NCBI GenBank assembly: GCA_000999025.1
Contig: LCFM01000010.1
Coordinates: forward strand, 1-39,136
Reading direction: 5' to 3'
Source: Parcubacteria group bacterium GW2011_GWA2_43_13
GTDB lineage: Bacteria; Patescibacteriota; Patescibacteriia; UBA9629; GWA2-43-13
Length of the DNA: 39,136 bases
Shown: in pieces, positions 1-7,126 of the stretch
How positions within the stretch are numbered: the stretch's first letter is position 1
How the letters are laid out: each line of letters starts with the position of its first letter
Program-made: the position numbers and the translations under genes
Notes under the pieces: generated by a model
Told to the model about the DNA's origin: nothing
Databases searched by the model: none
What the model saw: the letters and a program-made list of their open reading frames with translations, nothing else

Positions 1-18
1 ATTATGGGATTTCACGGC

Positions 19-35
19 TTCCGCCGTAGGCGGAA
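19..35. repeat. REP-like GC palindrome, copy 1
   Basis: TTCCGCC-gta-GGCGGAA is a perfect 7-bp-arm hairpin. A second hairpin follows at 58-82 (GCGATTTT ... AAAATCGC). The CCGCC-NNN-GGCGG core recurs near 3460-3475 and 4488-4505, so this looks like a dispersed short palindromic family. It lies downstream of the tRNA-Leu gene on its transcribed strand and could also help end that transcript. Confidence 0.5.
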
Positions 36-114
36 AGGGTTTTGGCGAAAATCAAAGCGCGATTTTGGCTTCTGCAAAATCGCTCCATATTCTTAATTCC
101 GAACAAGTTACTAC

Positions 115-199
115 TGGTGCCCTCGGGAGGACTTGAACCTCCATGCCTTGCGGCAACAGATCCTAAATCTGTCGTGTCTGCCAATTTCACCACGAGGGC
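115..199 (-). tRNA. tRNA-Leu (anticodon UAG)
   Basis: The minus strand folds as a class II tRNA: acceptor GCCCTCG (199-193) pairs with CGAGGGC (125-119), the discriminator is A (118) and CCA is encoded (117-115). The anticodon stem ACAGA/TCTGT encloses the loop TTTAGGA, giving anticodon UAG for codon CUA. A long variable arm and the T-loop GGTTCAAGTCC are present. The encoded CCA contrasts with the second tRNA-Leu at 4663-4746, which lacks it. Confidence 0.95.
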
Positions 200-207
200 G
201 GAAAACA

Positions 208-226
208 ACAAAAAACAAGAAACAAA
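208..226. repeat. 19-bp inverted repeat, left copy flanking the four-helix-bundle gene
   Basis: The 19-nt sequence TTTGTTTCTTGTTTTTTGT occurs here on the minus strand and again on the plus strand at 636-654, so the two copies bracket the gene at 241-615 as inverted repeats. A related TTGTTTTTTG-rich run is present at 3138-3165. Confidence 0.6.
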
Positions 227-240
227 AAACTTATAAACAT

Positions 241-615
241 TTATTTTGAGGGCTGAGTAAGCAACCATGTACGAAAACTCACCAACTGGTCTGCTAACTC
301 ACCAGCTTTACTTACATAACACTCAAGTAACTCTGCTGTAATATACCCGTCTTGATGTGCCGCATCAAGACACGCAACGACCTCACTCAATGAAGCATGG
401 GCAGTATTCAAGAAATGCGCGAAATCCTTATCCGTACCGCGAGCTGATCCTTCAGCAATGTTAAAAATAACGGAATCCAAAGCCCTCCACAACTGTGCGC
501 TTAAACAATGCCTTTCTGCTATTGGGAATTGTTCTCTACTCAATATCTTAACTTCCCGACGAAATTGGTGGGATTGCTTGTATACCGGAAAATTCCGAAA
601 CCTAAACTTTTCCAT
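241..615 (-). CDS. four helix bundle protein (S23 / 23S rRNA IVS-type)
   Basis: The 124-residue product has the hallmarks of the S23 four-helix-bundle family: an early F-PVYKQSHQF segment, the central FNIAEGSARGT motif (about residues 51-61), then the AHASLSEV helix and a C-terminal helix with QLVSFRTWL. Family members were first seen in intervening sequences of 23S rRNA genes and are also common as stand-alone chromosomal genes; they form small oligomeric bundles of unknown biochemical role, perhaps nucleic-acid binding. Length is typical. The ATG at 615 fits the usual N-terminus, but no clear Shine-Dalgarno is seen. The gene sits beside tRNA-Leu and between 19-bp inverted repeats (208-226, 636-654), a setting that suggests a small transposable or passenger unit. 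Confidence 0.85.
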   Translation of the reverse strand: MEKFRFRNFPVYKQSHQFRREVKILSREQFPIAERHCLSAQLWRALDSVIFNIAEGSARGTDKDFAHFLNTAHASLSEVVACLDAAHQDGYITAELLECYVSKAGELADQLVSFRTWLLTQPSK

Positions 616-635
616 ACGTTAGATGTTTTTTGTTA

Positions 636-654
636 TTTGTTTCTTGTTTTTTGT
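636..654. repeat. 19-bp inverted repeat, right copy
   Basis: Plus-strand copy of TTTGTTTCTTGTTTTTTGT, exactly inverted relative to 208-226. The four-helix-bundle gene is the only gene between the two. Confidence 0.6.
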
Positions 655-710
655 CAAAAACGACACTTATCCACTTCTCAAAAAGATATCAATCCATTAA
701 GATACCAGAT

Positions 711-2768
711 ATGAAAATGCTTGTCGTGTCTATCGCGCTTCTTGTCGCGATAGTTGGAGTATATTTTATCAGATACGAGAACGCAAGTGCCCAAAATTCA
801 CACCTCGTTTTTACCGAAATCATGTATGATGCCGAAGGCAGTGATACAAAACGAGAATGGATAGAAATATATAACCCAACCGATACACCAATCACCATTA
901 TCGAAGGCGCGGGCGATGGGAGCTGGCGCTTTTTTGATTCATCAAACCACACACTTACACTTATTACAGGCAACGCACTCATCCCGCCAGAAGGCGTTGC
1001 CATTATAGCAAGCGACAACGCGACATTTATTGCCGAACATCCCTCATTTTCCGGTACGCTCTTTGACACAACTATGTCACTAAACAACACATCAGCAAAT
1101 CTAAAATTATCCAATGATAAAGGCGCGACATATTTTGAAACACTCACCTATGCGTCTGACTGGGGCGGCGCAGGCGATGGCTTTTCATTAGAAAAAATTG
1201 ATACCGACGAAACAAATGACACATCGAATTGGAAACAAAGCGCGTATAAAGGAGGATCTCCCGGAGAAGTCGTCATCGCATCCTCTCAACCACAAAATCA
1301 ACAAAATACATATCCACTACCATCATCAGACGAATCATCTCCACCGCCATCATCGCCAAACGTATTTTTCCCCGAAGGTATTGCGATAAACGAACTCTAT
1401 CCATGGCCGCGCGATACTGAAGACGAATTTATTGAGCTTGCCAACCACACAGAACAAGCCATTGATATTTCATTATGGATAATTTCCGATTCAAGCGGAA
1501 AAAAATACACTATTCCCCAACAAACAACTATTCCATCATACGGATTTATAACACTCTATCGAGAAAAAACAAAAATTGTTCTCAATAACAGTAATGATAC
1601 TATCTCTCTTATTTTCCCATCGTCAAAAATCACGTCAAAAACATCATATACCCAAGCAAGACAAGGAATATCATGGGCGCGAAATGAAGAAGATGAGTTT
1701 CAATGGTCAAAAATACCCACGCCGAACGTAATCAATGTATTTCCTCTGCCACCGTACGCAACCGTAAAAGCAGATCCCCTTTTTGCTGACATCAACCAAC
1801 CAATCACTCTCGATAGCACCGGATCTATCGGTACGATTTTAGAATGGAATATCCCAGACGCACCGATTTTTACAACACCAAAACTTTCATACGCATTCTC
1901 AATACCCGGTAATTATCCAATCACCCTGACTGCAAAAAATTCAATCGGCGAAACAGCCCAACAGAGCGTAACCATAACAGTGATTGATCAAAGCAAACCT
2001 GACATCTCAATTCTCATCCCTCAAACAAAACACACAGATATCATTCTTTCAGAACTTTTGCCAAACCCAATTGGCAATGACAAAAACGAATGGATCGAAA
2101 TCTATAACCCAACATCTGCCACGGTTGATATCACCAACTGGGCAATCGGGAAAGAAGAAGATGCGCGGAATGCGTATGTGATTTCAGATCAAACAACTAT
2201 CGCGCCCGGGACATATCTTATTATTCCGCGTATATTATCAAAGATTACCCTTATCAACACAGCTGATACTGTTTATTTTTTTGATGCGAAAAAGAATATT
2301 GCAGATAAAATCACCTATAGCGAGAGTGAAGAGGGCGCAAGTTTTGCGCGAGATGCAGATGATATATGGTTATGGACATACACACCTACACCAGGAGAAG
2401 CAAACAAATTTGCTGAAAAATTCACCCCAACTCCGATGTCTCTTTCATCTGCTTCATTAGAACCCCAATCAACTGATCCTATAATTGTTGATCTTTCGGA
2501 CATTCGCGATATTGAAAATGGGACAATAATAACCACCGAAGGCGTGGTTACTGTCCAGCCGAAGATATTCGGCACAACTCAATTCTATATCATGAGCGAC
2601 GCAGGCATTCAAATATATTCCGCATATTACAGTACTTGCGCAAGGAACACCCGCCGCTCCTCAAGAGATAGCGATTGCAGATATATCTCAAAACGAAAAA
2701 GGCGTGCTTATCACTTTTTCAGGAACAGTATTAGAAACATCCGGACGCACCATTTTTGTGCGAGATGA
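711..2768 (+). CDS. lamin-tail-domain surface protein, N-terminal part (frameshifted)
   Basis: The start at 711 is chosen because it begins a clear signal peptide (MKMLVVSIALLVAIVGVYF then ASAQ); upstream in-frame codons are T/G-rich repeat. Domains in order: LTD1 (about residues 29-190, TEIMYDAEGSD...EWIEIYNP), LTD2 (220-345, INELYPWPRDTEDEFIEL), a PKD-like domain (348-425, ending YAFSIPGNYPITLTAKN), LTD3 (440-565, LSELLPNPIGNDKNEWIEIY) and the start of an OB-like domain (590-640, TTEGVVTVQPKIFGTTQFYI). Downstream of GIQIYS near 2620 the frame becomes arginine-rich nonsense while frame +1 resumes a sensible protein, so the last 45 or so codons are out of frame. LTDs are found in exported bacterial proteins and nucleases. 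The intact protein would be secreted and anchored by the membrane helix encoded at 2704-3129. Confidence 0.85.
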   Translation: MKMLVVSIALLVAIVGVYFIRYENASAQNSHLVFTEIMYDAEGSDTKREWIEIYNPTDTPITIIEGAGDGSWRFFDSSNHTLTLITGNALIPPEGVAIIASDNATFIAEHPSFSGTLFDTTMSLNNTSANLKLSNDKGATYFETLTYASDWGGAGDGFSLEKIDTDETNDTSNWKQSAYKGGSPGEVVIASSQPQNQQNTYPLPSSDESSPPPSSPNVFFPEGIAINELYPWPRDTEDEFIELANHTEQAIDISLWIISDSSGKKYTIPQQTTIPSYGFITLYREKTKIVLNNSNDTISLIFPSSKITSKTSYTQARQGISWARNEEDEFQWSKIPTPNVINVFPLPPYATVKADPLFADINQPITLDSTGSIGTILEWNIPDAPIFTTPKLSYAFSIPGNYPITLTAKNSIGETAQQSVTITVIDQSKPDISILIPQTKHTDIILSELLPNPIGNDKNEWIEIYNPTSATVDITNWAIGKEEDARNAYVISDQTTIAPGTYLIIPRILSKITLINTADTVYFFDAKKNIADKITYSESEEGASFARDADDIWLWTYTPTPGEANKFAEKFTPTPMSLSSASLEPQSTDPIIVDLSDIRDIENGTIITTEGVVTVQPKIFGTTQFYIMSDAGIQIYSAYYSTCARNTRRSSRDSDCRYISKRKRRAYHFFRNSIRNIRTHHFCAR

Positions 2769-3129
2769 TTCAGACGCAGAGATAAAAGTATATTATAAAG
2801 ACGGCATTGAAAAACCAAAAATGTCCGAGAATATGGCAATTACCATAACAGGCGTTGTAAGCGAAACGTCGTCCGGCCTGCGTGTCTTGCCTCGCATGAG
2901 CGAGGATACTATACTAACATCAGCAGAACCTATTGAGGCAGAGCAAACAAATGAAGAAGTAGCTGGCATTCGATTACAAGAAACAACGCAAATCCCCAGC
3001 GCATTGCCACAAAAACAACAATCATTCCCCCCTCTGGTTTTTGCCTCAATCGGACTTGGCATTCTTTCAATCGTACAAACAGCAGTGATTGTATATCTCC
3101 TCAAACGAAAACCCCCTCCTCCATCCTGA
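2704..3129 (+). CDS. C-terminal part of the LTD surface protein (OB-fold plus membrane anchor)
   Basis: This frame is open from 2596, and the residues before the GTG at 2704 (LAQGTPAAPQEIAIADIS) already look like genuine coding sequence, so it is best read as the continuation of the gene at 711. It holds an OB-like domain (LITFSGTVLETSGRTIFVRD ... ITGVVSETSSGLRVLPR), an acidic linker, and a C-terminal membrane helix (PLVFASIGLGILSIVQTAVI, then KRK) that would anchor the extracellular LTD protein. Related LTD proteins carry two complete OB units; here the second half of the first appears to be missing, so a deletion that is not a multiple of three is more likely than a one-base slip. As an independent gene it would lack a signal peptide. 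Confidence 0.7.
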   Translation: MLITFSGTVLETSGRTIFVRDDSDAEIKVYYKDGIEKPKMSENMAITITGVVSETSSGLRVLPRMSEDTILTSAEPIEAEQTNEEVAGIRLQETTQIPSALPQKQQSFPPLVFASIGLGILSIVQTAVIVYLLKRKPPPPS

Positions 3130-3178
3130 TAACCTGTTACTTGTTTTTTGTTTTTTGTTTTTTGTCACTTATTTTCCT

Positions 3179-3361
3179 ATGTCCTCATTATTTCAATCAC
3201 GAGAATTTTGGAAACTGTTTATCTTAATTATTATCGGCATCAGCGCGAATGGCATTGTGTTGTACTCGCTCCAAATGGGAGATAACCTTGAAAACACCAC
3301 AAATGCCGTTGTTAAAGCCCGCCGCACCCTTGAAACAGAACTTGAAAATTCTGATCAATAA
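3179..3361 (+). CDS. small single-pass membrane protein (60 aa)
   Basis: ATG at 3179 opens a 60-residue protein: a short basic/aromatic N-terminus (SREFWK), one membrane helix (LFILIIIGISANGIVLYSLQM), then a polar, probably helical tail (ENTTNAVVKARRTLETELENSDQ). It follows the LTD gene by 49 bp on the same strand and may be cotranscribed. The T/G-rich repeat run fills the gap, and no strong ribosome site is visible. Its stop overlaps the convergent EamA reading frame by 7 bp. No family is recognised; the composition and hydrophobic pattern support a real gene. Confidence 0.6.
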   Translation: MSSLFQSREFWKLFILIIIGISANGIVLYSLQMGDNLENTTNAVVKARRTLETELENSDQ

Positions 3362-4347
3362 CTTTCTACCCTTATTCTTCCCTTATAAAAATCCCCAATC
3401 ATTGGGGATTTTAAAATTTCAGAAATACAGTATTCTTGAATTAGTCCGAACACATTTCGCCACCGTAGGCGGCGGAGCCGCACGAATGACAATTTCAAGT
3501 TTTTCTTTGGCGGTTGTTTCTGAACAGCCTGCTTTGCGAGCCAGCGTGAGAGATACCACGCTCCGTAGAGCGCAATCACTACGCCGACCCACTGAACAAG
3601 CGTGAGATGTTCGCCGAGTAGAACAGTTGCGCCGAGGATAACCGCGGGCGTTTCTCCTTGCGCCAGTACGCTGGCTTCCGTTGTCGGCAAGTTCTCGAAG
3701 GCGAGCAAGTTCGCAATCCAGTAGAGGAATCCTCCAACGAACGCGAAGCCGAGAACGAGCAGGGCGACATTTAGTTCTGCGATGGGTGTCCACGAGGCGT
3801 TAGTGCTCATGACGAGACCGAGTGTCCCCGTGCCCATGCAGGCCCAAAAGCATTTCTGCAACGAAGTCGCCTTTGCGCGAGCAAAGAACTCGTAGAGAAT
3901 GCCGTTCATGATAGTGCCGAACAACGTCCACGCGAACCCCACCCATTGGAAGTGTCCACCCCATCGCGCCATCACTACACCACCGAGCACGAGAACGAGT
4001 CCGGTGATCGAAGCTGATGAAACCCGTCGGCCCAAGAAAGCACCAATGACGAGGTTTACCAGTGGGGTCGCGGTAATGATGATGATTGTCGGACCCGCGC
4101 CCCAATGCCGAATGCCCTCGAACAATCCGAGTGTGGCGAACGGCAGGATCAGAGCGATGAGGTAGGTATGCTTGTCCACGCGCCCGATAACTCCGCGAAG
4201 TCCGATGAACGCCATTGTGGCGGTCAGAAATCCGCGAAAGACCATCAACTGCGGCGGCGTGAACATATTCAGGACGTTAACGAAAGGCAGGGCCAACCCT
4301 GCCGTGAGCCAAATGCCCAGAACTCCATAAAAGTCAAGGAGTGGCAC
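3355..4347 (-). CDS. DMT superfamily transporter, EamA domains
   Basis: The product (330 aa) has about ten hydrophobic helices in two EamA halves (GLALPFVNVLNMFTPPQ...; second half ALLVLGFAFVGGFLYWIANL ... PAVILGATVLLGEHLTLVQWVGVVIALYGAWYLSRW), typical of drug/metabolite exporters; the substrate cannot be told. The start is GTG at 4347, supported by AAGGAG seven bases upstream. The last 45 or so residues (after KQPPKKNLK) are arginine-rich and do not look like the family; they are encoded by a REP-like repeat (3445-3480) and then by the terminator hairpin at 3388-3412, so the original stop seems to have been lost. GC content is clearly higher than in flanking genes, which may mean transfer. 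Confidence 0.85.
   Translation of the reverse strand: MPLLDFYGVLGIWLTAGLALPFVNVLNMFTPPQLMVFRGFLTATMAFIGLRGVIGRVDKHTYLIALILPFATLGLFEGIRHWGAGPTIIIITATPLVNLVIGAFLGRRVSSASITGLVLVLGGVVMARWGGHFQWVGFAWTLFGTIMNGILYEFFARAKATSLQKCFWACMGTGTLGLVMSTNASWTPIAELNVALLVLGFAFVGGFLYWIANLLAFENLPTTEASVLAQGETPAVILGATVLLGEHLTLVQWVGVVIALYGAWYLSRWLAKQAVQKQPPKKNLKLSFVRLRRLRWRNVFGLIQEYCISEILKSPMIGDFYKGRIRVESY
3388..3412. terminator. bidirectional intrinsic terminator (inside the EamA tail)
   Basis: AAAATCCCC-N7-GGGGATTTT forms a strong hairpin with A and T runs on both sides, able to stop the LTD/small-protein transcript and the opposing EamA transcript. It currently lies inside the extended EamA reading frame. Confidence 0.75.
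3445..3480. repeat. REP-like palindromic repeat, copy 2
   Basis: CCGAACACATTTCGCC followed by ACCGTAGGCGGCGG matches, in opposite orientation, the copy at 4485-4520 (GTTCGAACGCATTTCGCC plus a GC hairpin) and shares the CCG-NNN-CGG core with 19-35. It falls inside the EamA C-terminal codons. Confidence 0.55.
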
Positions 4348-4662
4348 TTGCCGCTCCTTGGAAGAAATCCTTATGAAAATTTTTCTTTTCTGCTTCTACA
4401 AAATATAGTTCGAGCCGATGTTGTTACAGGTTCTTTGGTAGTTTTTCGGTTCGTGGCGAAGCCACTCATTTTTGCGCGGGGCTTCCTCGCCGCCGCAGGC
4501 GGCGAAATGCGTTCGAACTATTTTAAGAACGGAGCACCACATAGTGTGCATGGTGTTCCAAACCCTCAATCCCTTGCGGGCCCAGGATTTTACCCAGCAC
4601 CACACAGGGTACTGGGTACCCCAAACCCATCGCGGCCTGGGGTAAGTCCTTCTCTACCTTAA
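4348..4662. other. non-coding gap with REP-like copy 3 and degenerate tandem repeats carrying a tRNA-Leu fragment
   Basis: 4485-4520 is a third REP-like palindrome (CGCCGCC/GGCGGCG with the ATTTCGCC flank). From about 4533 to 4650 lie two diverged tandem units, each starting AGCACCACA and containing CCAAACCC about 25 bp later. The first unit continues into 32 bases (4561-4592) identical to 4681-4712 of the tRNA-Leu gene (T-arm to anticodon side). No protein gene is supported here. Confidence 0.6.
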
Positions 4663-4746
4663 TGCTCGGAGAGGGAGTCGAACCCTCAATCCCTTGCGGG
4701 CCCAGGATTTTAAGTCCTGTGCGTATACCAATTCCGCCATCCGAGC
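4663..4746 (-). tRNA. tRNA-Leu (anticodon UAA)
   Basis: The acceptor GCTCGGA (4746-4740) pairs with TCCGAGC (4670-4664) and the discriminator is A. The anticodon stem CAGGA/TCCTG holds the loop CTTAAAA, giving UAA. The long variable arm carries GGGCCCGCAAGGG, and the T-loop is GGTTCGACTCC. CCA is not encoded. There is no intron in this copy. A 32-bp identical fragment lies about 120 bp downstream (4561-4592). Confidence 0.95.
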
Positions 4747-4798
4747 ATACTTCTATCATAACCTTACGAAATTTTTTTCAAATGCGCAAGAACAAAAA

Positions 4799-4816
4799 CA
4801 AGGGAATATCCCCCTG
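4799..4816. terminator. probable intrinsic terminator of hicBA
   Basis: CAAGGG-aatat-CCCCCTG can pair. The minus strand runs on into TTTTTG, as expected for the hicBA transcript, and an A run on the other side could serve the opposite direction. Confidence 0.5.
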
Positions 4817-4824
4817 TAAAAAAA

Positions 4825-5061
4825 TTATCTTTTCAATAGTGCTATAAATTCATCACGGGTAACTCCAGATTGTTTTATAATACTGTGTAAAGTGCCTTTC
4901 TTAATATCTCGATGCCCATGAATGGGGACAGGAATAATCCGCTTATTTTCAGAATGACGAAAAATTTTATGAGAACCGCTTTGACGCATTTCAATAAACC
5001 CCAACTTCTGTAGTACGCCTATCACTTCCATTGGTTTAAGCGACGAAAGCGCAGGAGACAT
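4825..5061 (-). CDS. hicA: HicA-type toxin (mRNA interferase), system 1
   Basis: Starting at the ATG 5061, the 78-residue product has the HicA double-stranded-RNA-binding-like fold: KPMEVIGVLQKLGFIEMRQSGSHKIFRH with the catalytic histidine in GSH, then the PVPIHGHRDIKKGTLHSIIKQSGVTRDEF segment. HicA cleaves mRNA independently of ribosomes and is blocked by HicB. Longer upstream codons in the same frame overlap hicB and are not homologous. It starts two bases after the hicB stop, so the pair is translationally coupled in the order antitoxin then toxin. Confidence 0.9.
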   Translation of the reverse strand: MSPALSSLKPMEVIGVLQKLGFIEMRQSGSHKIFRHSENKRIIPVPIHGHRDIKKGTLHSIIKQSGVTRDEFIALLKR

Positions 5062-5062
5062 A

Positions 5063-5326
5063 CTATGCAAAAATTTTAGTTGCAACACGTGAAACAATAA
5101 TGTTCTCACGCTCCACCGGGACATCATCGCCAGAATCCTTTAATGTTTCTATATACAACTGAATAACATCTTCTGCCATAGCACGAGCTTCTTCAAAAGT
5201 TTCTCCTTGAGTTACACAACCAGGCAATGACGGAACATGTACAACATATCCACCTTCTTCTGCTGGCTCAAACAATACCGTATATGAATATATTGTCTCT
5301 TGTCGTTGTCCCATAGAAAACTTCAT
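5063..5326 (-). CDS. hicB: HicB-type antitoxin, system 1
   Basis: The protein carries the partial RNase-H-like HicB fold: YSYTVLFEPAEEGGYVVHVPSLPGCVTQGETFEEARAMAEDVIQLYIETL. It is short, with no obvious C-terminal HTH or RHH domain, so DNA binding is uncertain. ATG 5326 is chosen; ATG 5347, ATG 5314 or a TTG at 5359 are alternatives and no strong Shine-Dalgarno decides. It is cotranscribed with hicA immediately downstream and lies next to a TrmB regulator on the same strand. Confidence 0.88.
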   Translation of the reverse strand: MKFSMGQRQETIYSYTVLFEPAEEGGYVVHVPSLPGCVTQGETFEEARAMAEDVIQLYIETLKDSGDDVPVERENIIVSRVATKIFA

Positions 5327-5396
5327 ACTCACTGTATCCCAGTCCATCCAAGTCGTCAATCATAATATGCGTATCATAATCGCAACGTTCATCCCG

Positions 5397-6143
5397 TTAT
5401 TTTGCCAACTTCCATAACAGCTCAAAAGAATCAAGGTATCCTTGTGCAACTGCTGAATTCTTTATTTGAATAATAGTCAGAGACGGCTGATAAATTTCTA
5501 TTGAAACCATGCCCTCGGTTATGCGTGTATATATTGGAGAAGATAATCCTTGTGGAATAACTTTTAATTCTGTCTTCCCTTCTTTGGCAAATTTCTCTTT
5601 AAACTCTCGAGAATATGATGCTGGTGCCACAAGTCGTTTTTTTATATCTTTCTGTTTTAAAAGGTTCCGGTAAGCTTCATACCACCCTCCTATGGCGGTA
5701 TAAAAATCAGTATCAGAAGCGCCACCAATAATACTAATCTGTTTTGATTTACATCGAGCTACTGATTCAACCACTTCCTGTAAGTTCGTAATAAATCCCT
5801 CATGCCCTACTAACGTTCTTACCTCAACCGCAGTATCTCCGGACAATTGAAGTTGTCTCAAAAGTGGTACTAATTCATGTGCTGTATCATGTAACTGATT
5901 TATTTTTTCTAAAAAAATATCAGGATCTCCTGCCTGAAAAAGCTTGATCCGTTTTTTTTGATGAACAGTCACATACCCTTTATCAACAAGTTCATTAAGA
6001 GCATTGTAAACCAACATTCTATGTAATTTCGCTTTTTTAATTATTTCACCCGCCTGTGTTAATCCCAACTCCAATAAAACAAGATAAACGGTTGATTCAT
6101 TTTTTCCTAATCCCAAGGATGTTAATTGCACTTTTATATTCAT
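5397..6143 (-). CDS. TrmB-family HTH transcriptional regulator 1
   Basis: The ATG 6143 is preceded by GAGGGTACT and gives 248 residues. The N-terminal winged helix (VQLTSLGLGKNESTVYLVLLELGLTQAGEIIKKAKLHRMLVYNALNELVDKGYV) is followed by a helical linker and a C-terminal sensor-like region (GHEGFITNLQEVVESV ... ISIIGGASDTDFY) of the kind seen in TrmB-like proteins. Family members bind palindromic operators and often sense sugars or other small ligands; the ligand here is unknown. It is divergent from a methyltransferase gene, with two palindromes and a promoter between them (6179-6244), so auto- and cross-regulation is likely. Three other TrmB-like genes occur in the window. Confidence 0.85.
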   Translation of the reverse strand: MNIKVQLTSLGLGKNESTVYLVLLELGLTQAGEIIKKAKLHRMLVYNALNELVDKGYVTVHQKKRIKLFQAGDPDIFLEKINQLHDTAHELVPLLRQLQLSGDTAVEVRTLVGHEGFITNLQEVVESVARCKSKQISIIGGASDTDFYTAIGGWYEAYRNLLKQKDIKKRLVAPASYSREFKEKFAKEGKTELKVIPQGLSSPIYTRITEGMVSIEIYQPSLTIIQIKNSAVAQGYLDSFELLWKLAK

Positions 6144-6178
6144 AGTACCCTCTATTATAACATACCAGGAATCTGTCA

Positions 6179-6244
6179 TCAATAGCTATTGACAAATTTA
6201 AACACATACTACATACTAACATTAGTCATCACTTATTGATGACT
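6179..6244 (+). promoter_or_regulatory. promoter with two palindromic operators between TrmB-1 and the methyltransferase
   Basis: TTGACA at 6189-6194 with a CATACT -10 at 6212-6217 (17-bp spacer) points toward the methyltransferase. The perfect palindrome TCAATAGCTATTGA (6179-6192) overlaps the -35. A second inverted repeat, AGTCATCA-N5-TGATGACT (6224-6244), covers the start region. GGAGG at 6250-6254 is the ribosome site. Both repeats are candidates for TrmB-1 binding. Confidence 0.65.
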
Positions 6245-6261
6245 AAAATGGAGGATATAAC

Positions 6262-7080
6262 ATGAATATGCTCATCAAAAGTGCCAATCAACACCTCTGG
6301 GCCCGCATTCGTGCGGGATTCAACCAATATAAACCCATCCTGTATCCATACATACTATTAATGGTACGAGAACTGGAGCGTCTGTCTGATGACGCACAAA
6401 ATACTCGTAATACTGTTGTACATCGCCGCCAATTGATAGAATCTATTCTATCAGTGTTTGAGCACACAATAGATGAACAAACCGCGGCTTTTCGAGTAAA
6501 CAAACTCCTCGGACACCACCGAATCGACAAGGCATTGACGCAACGCGCTTGCCTTATCGCCGAGCAAATTACCCCCCACATTCCACCAACATCACGCGTA
6601 TTGAGCTTTGGATGTGGAGATGGCCAAGTGGATTGGAATATCCAAAATCAGGTCGCCTCTATCCAGCTCTACGATGTTGCTGATTACCGGCAACCTCATG
6701 TAACCCTTCCTTTCACTACAGAACGCAAACGTCTTGGCAACGACTTTGATGTTGCGACACTCATAGCAGTGTGGCATCACTGCATTGACTACCAAGATGA
6801 GATCTCGTGGATCACAAAACGCGTAGATCAACTTGTTGTCATCGAATCCGTTCTCGATGATATCATGCCTTGGGAAGTACAAGCGGCGATTGACTGGTTA
6901 TATAATCGTGGTATGCACGCAGGTGCCAACATCCCCGTCCCCGGACACTTCCATACGGTACAGGAATGGGAAGCCATTCTTGCAAAACATGGTTTTGCAG
7001 TTGGATCGCAAGAGGATTACGGAATCGACATCCCTCTTGTCCCCGAACACCATGTTCTTATGGTGTTCAACAAACAGTGA
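6262..7080 (+). CDS. SAM-dependent methyltransferase-like protein
   Basis: ATG 6262 has GGAGG seven bases upstream. The 272-residue protein begins with a helical region of about 105 residues (VRELERLSDDAQNTRNTVVHRRQLIESIL), then a class I methyltransferase core: motif I VLSFGCGDGQVDW (about 113-125), the acidic VDV-like strand IQLYDVADY, a motif IV region DFDVATLIAVWHHC, and a C-terminal part with HFHTVQEWEAILAKHGF, common in small-molecule methyltransferases. The substrate is unknown. It is the only gene on its transcript, controlled by a promoter with two palindromes shared with TrmB-1, and closed by a hairpin at its stop codon. Confidence 0.75.
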   Translation: MNMLIKSANQHLWARIRAGFNQYKPILYPYILLMVRELERLSDDAQNTRNTVVHRRQLIESILSVFEHTIDEQTAAFRVNKLLGHHRIDKALTQRACLIAEQITPHIPPTSRVLSFGCGDGQVDWNIQNQVASIQLYDVADYRQPHVTLPFTTERKRLGNDFDVATLIAVWHHCIDYQDEISWITKRVDQLVVIESVLDDIMPWEVQAAIDWLYNRGMHAGANIPVPGHFHTVQEWEAILAKHGFAVGSQEDYGIDIPLVPEHHVLMVFNKQ

Positions 7081-7104
7081 ATGCAACCGCGTTCACTGTT
7101 TGTT
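7069..7104. terminator. bidirectional terminator between convergent genes
   Basis: AACAAACAGTGAA-N10-TTCACTGTTTGTT is a perfect 13-bp stem that includes the methyltransferase stop codon. It faces the 3' end of the HD gene on the other strand. Confidence 0.7.
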
Positions 7105-7126
7105 CTAACCCGCCAATTTTTACGCA

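Noticed and set aside
2-268. 88-residue minus-strand frame at the window start
   Set aside because: It reads through tRNA-Leu and has no protein-like pattern.
3419-3793. 124-residue frame opposite EamA
   Set aside because: Arg/Cys-rich shadow of the transporter gene.
4561-4650. Group I intron in a tRNA-Leu(UAA) copy
   Set aside because: The interrupting segment is only about 50 bp, the downstream match is 8 bp, and no intron core is seen.
4523-4759. 78-residue frame over tRNA-Leu and its partial copy
   Set aside because: Translation of tRNA repeats (twice KILGPQGIEG), not a gene.
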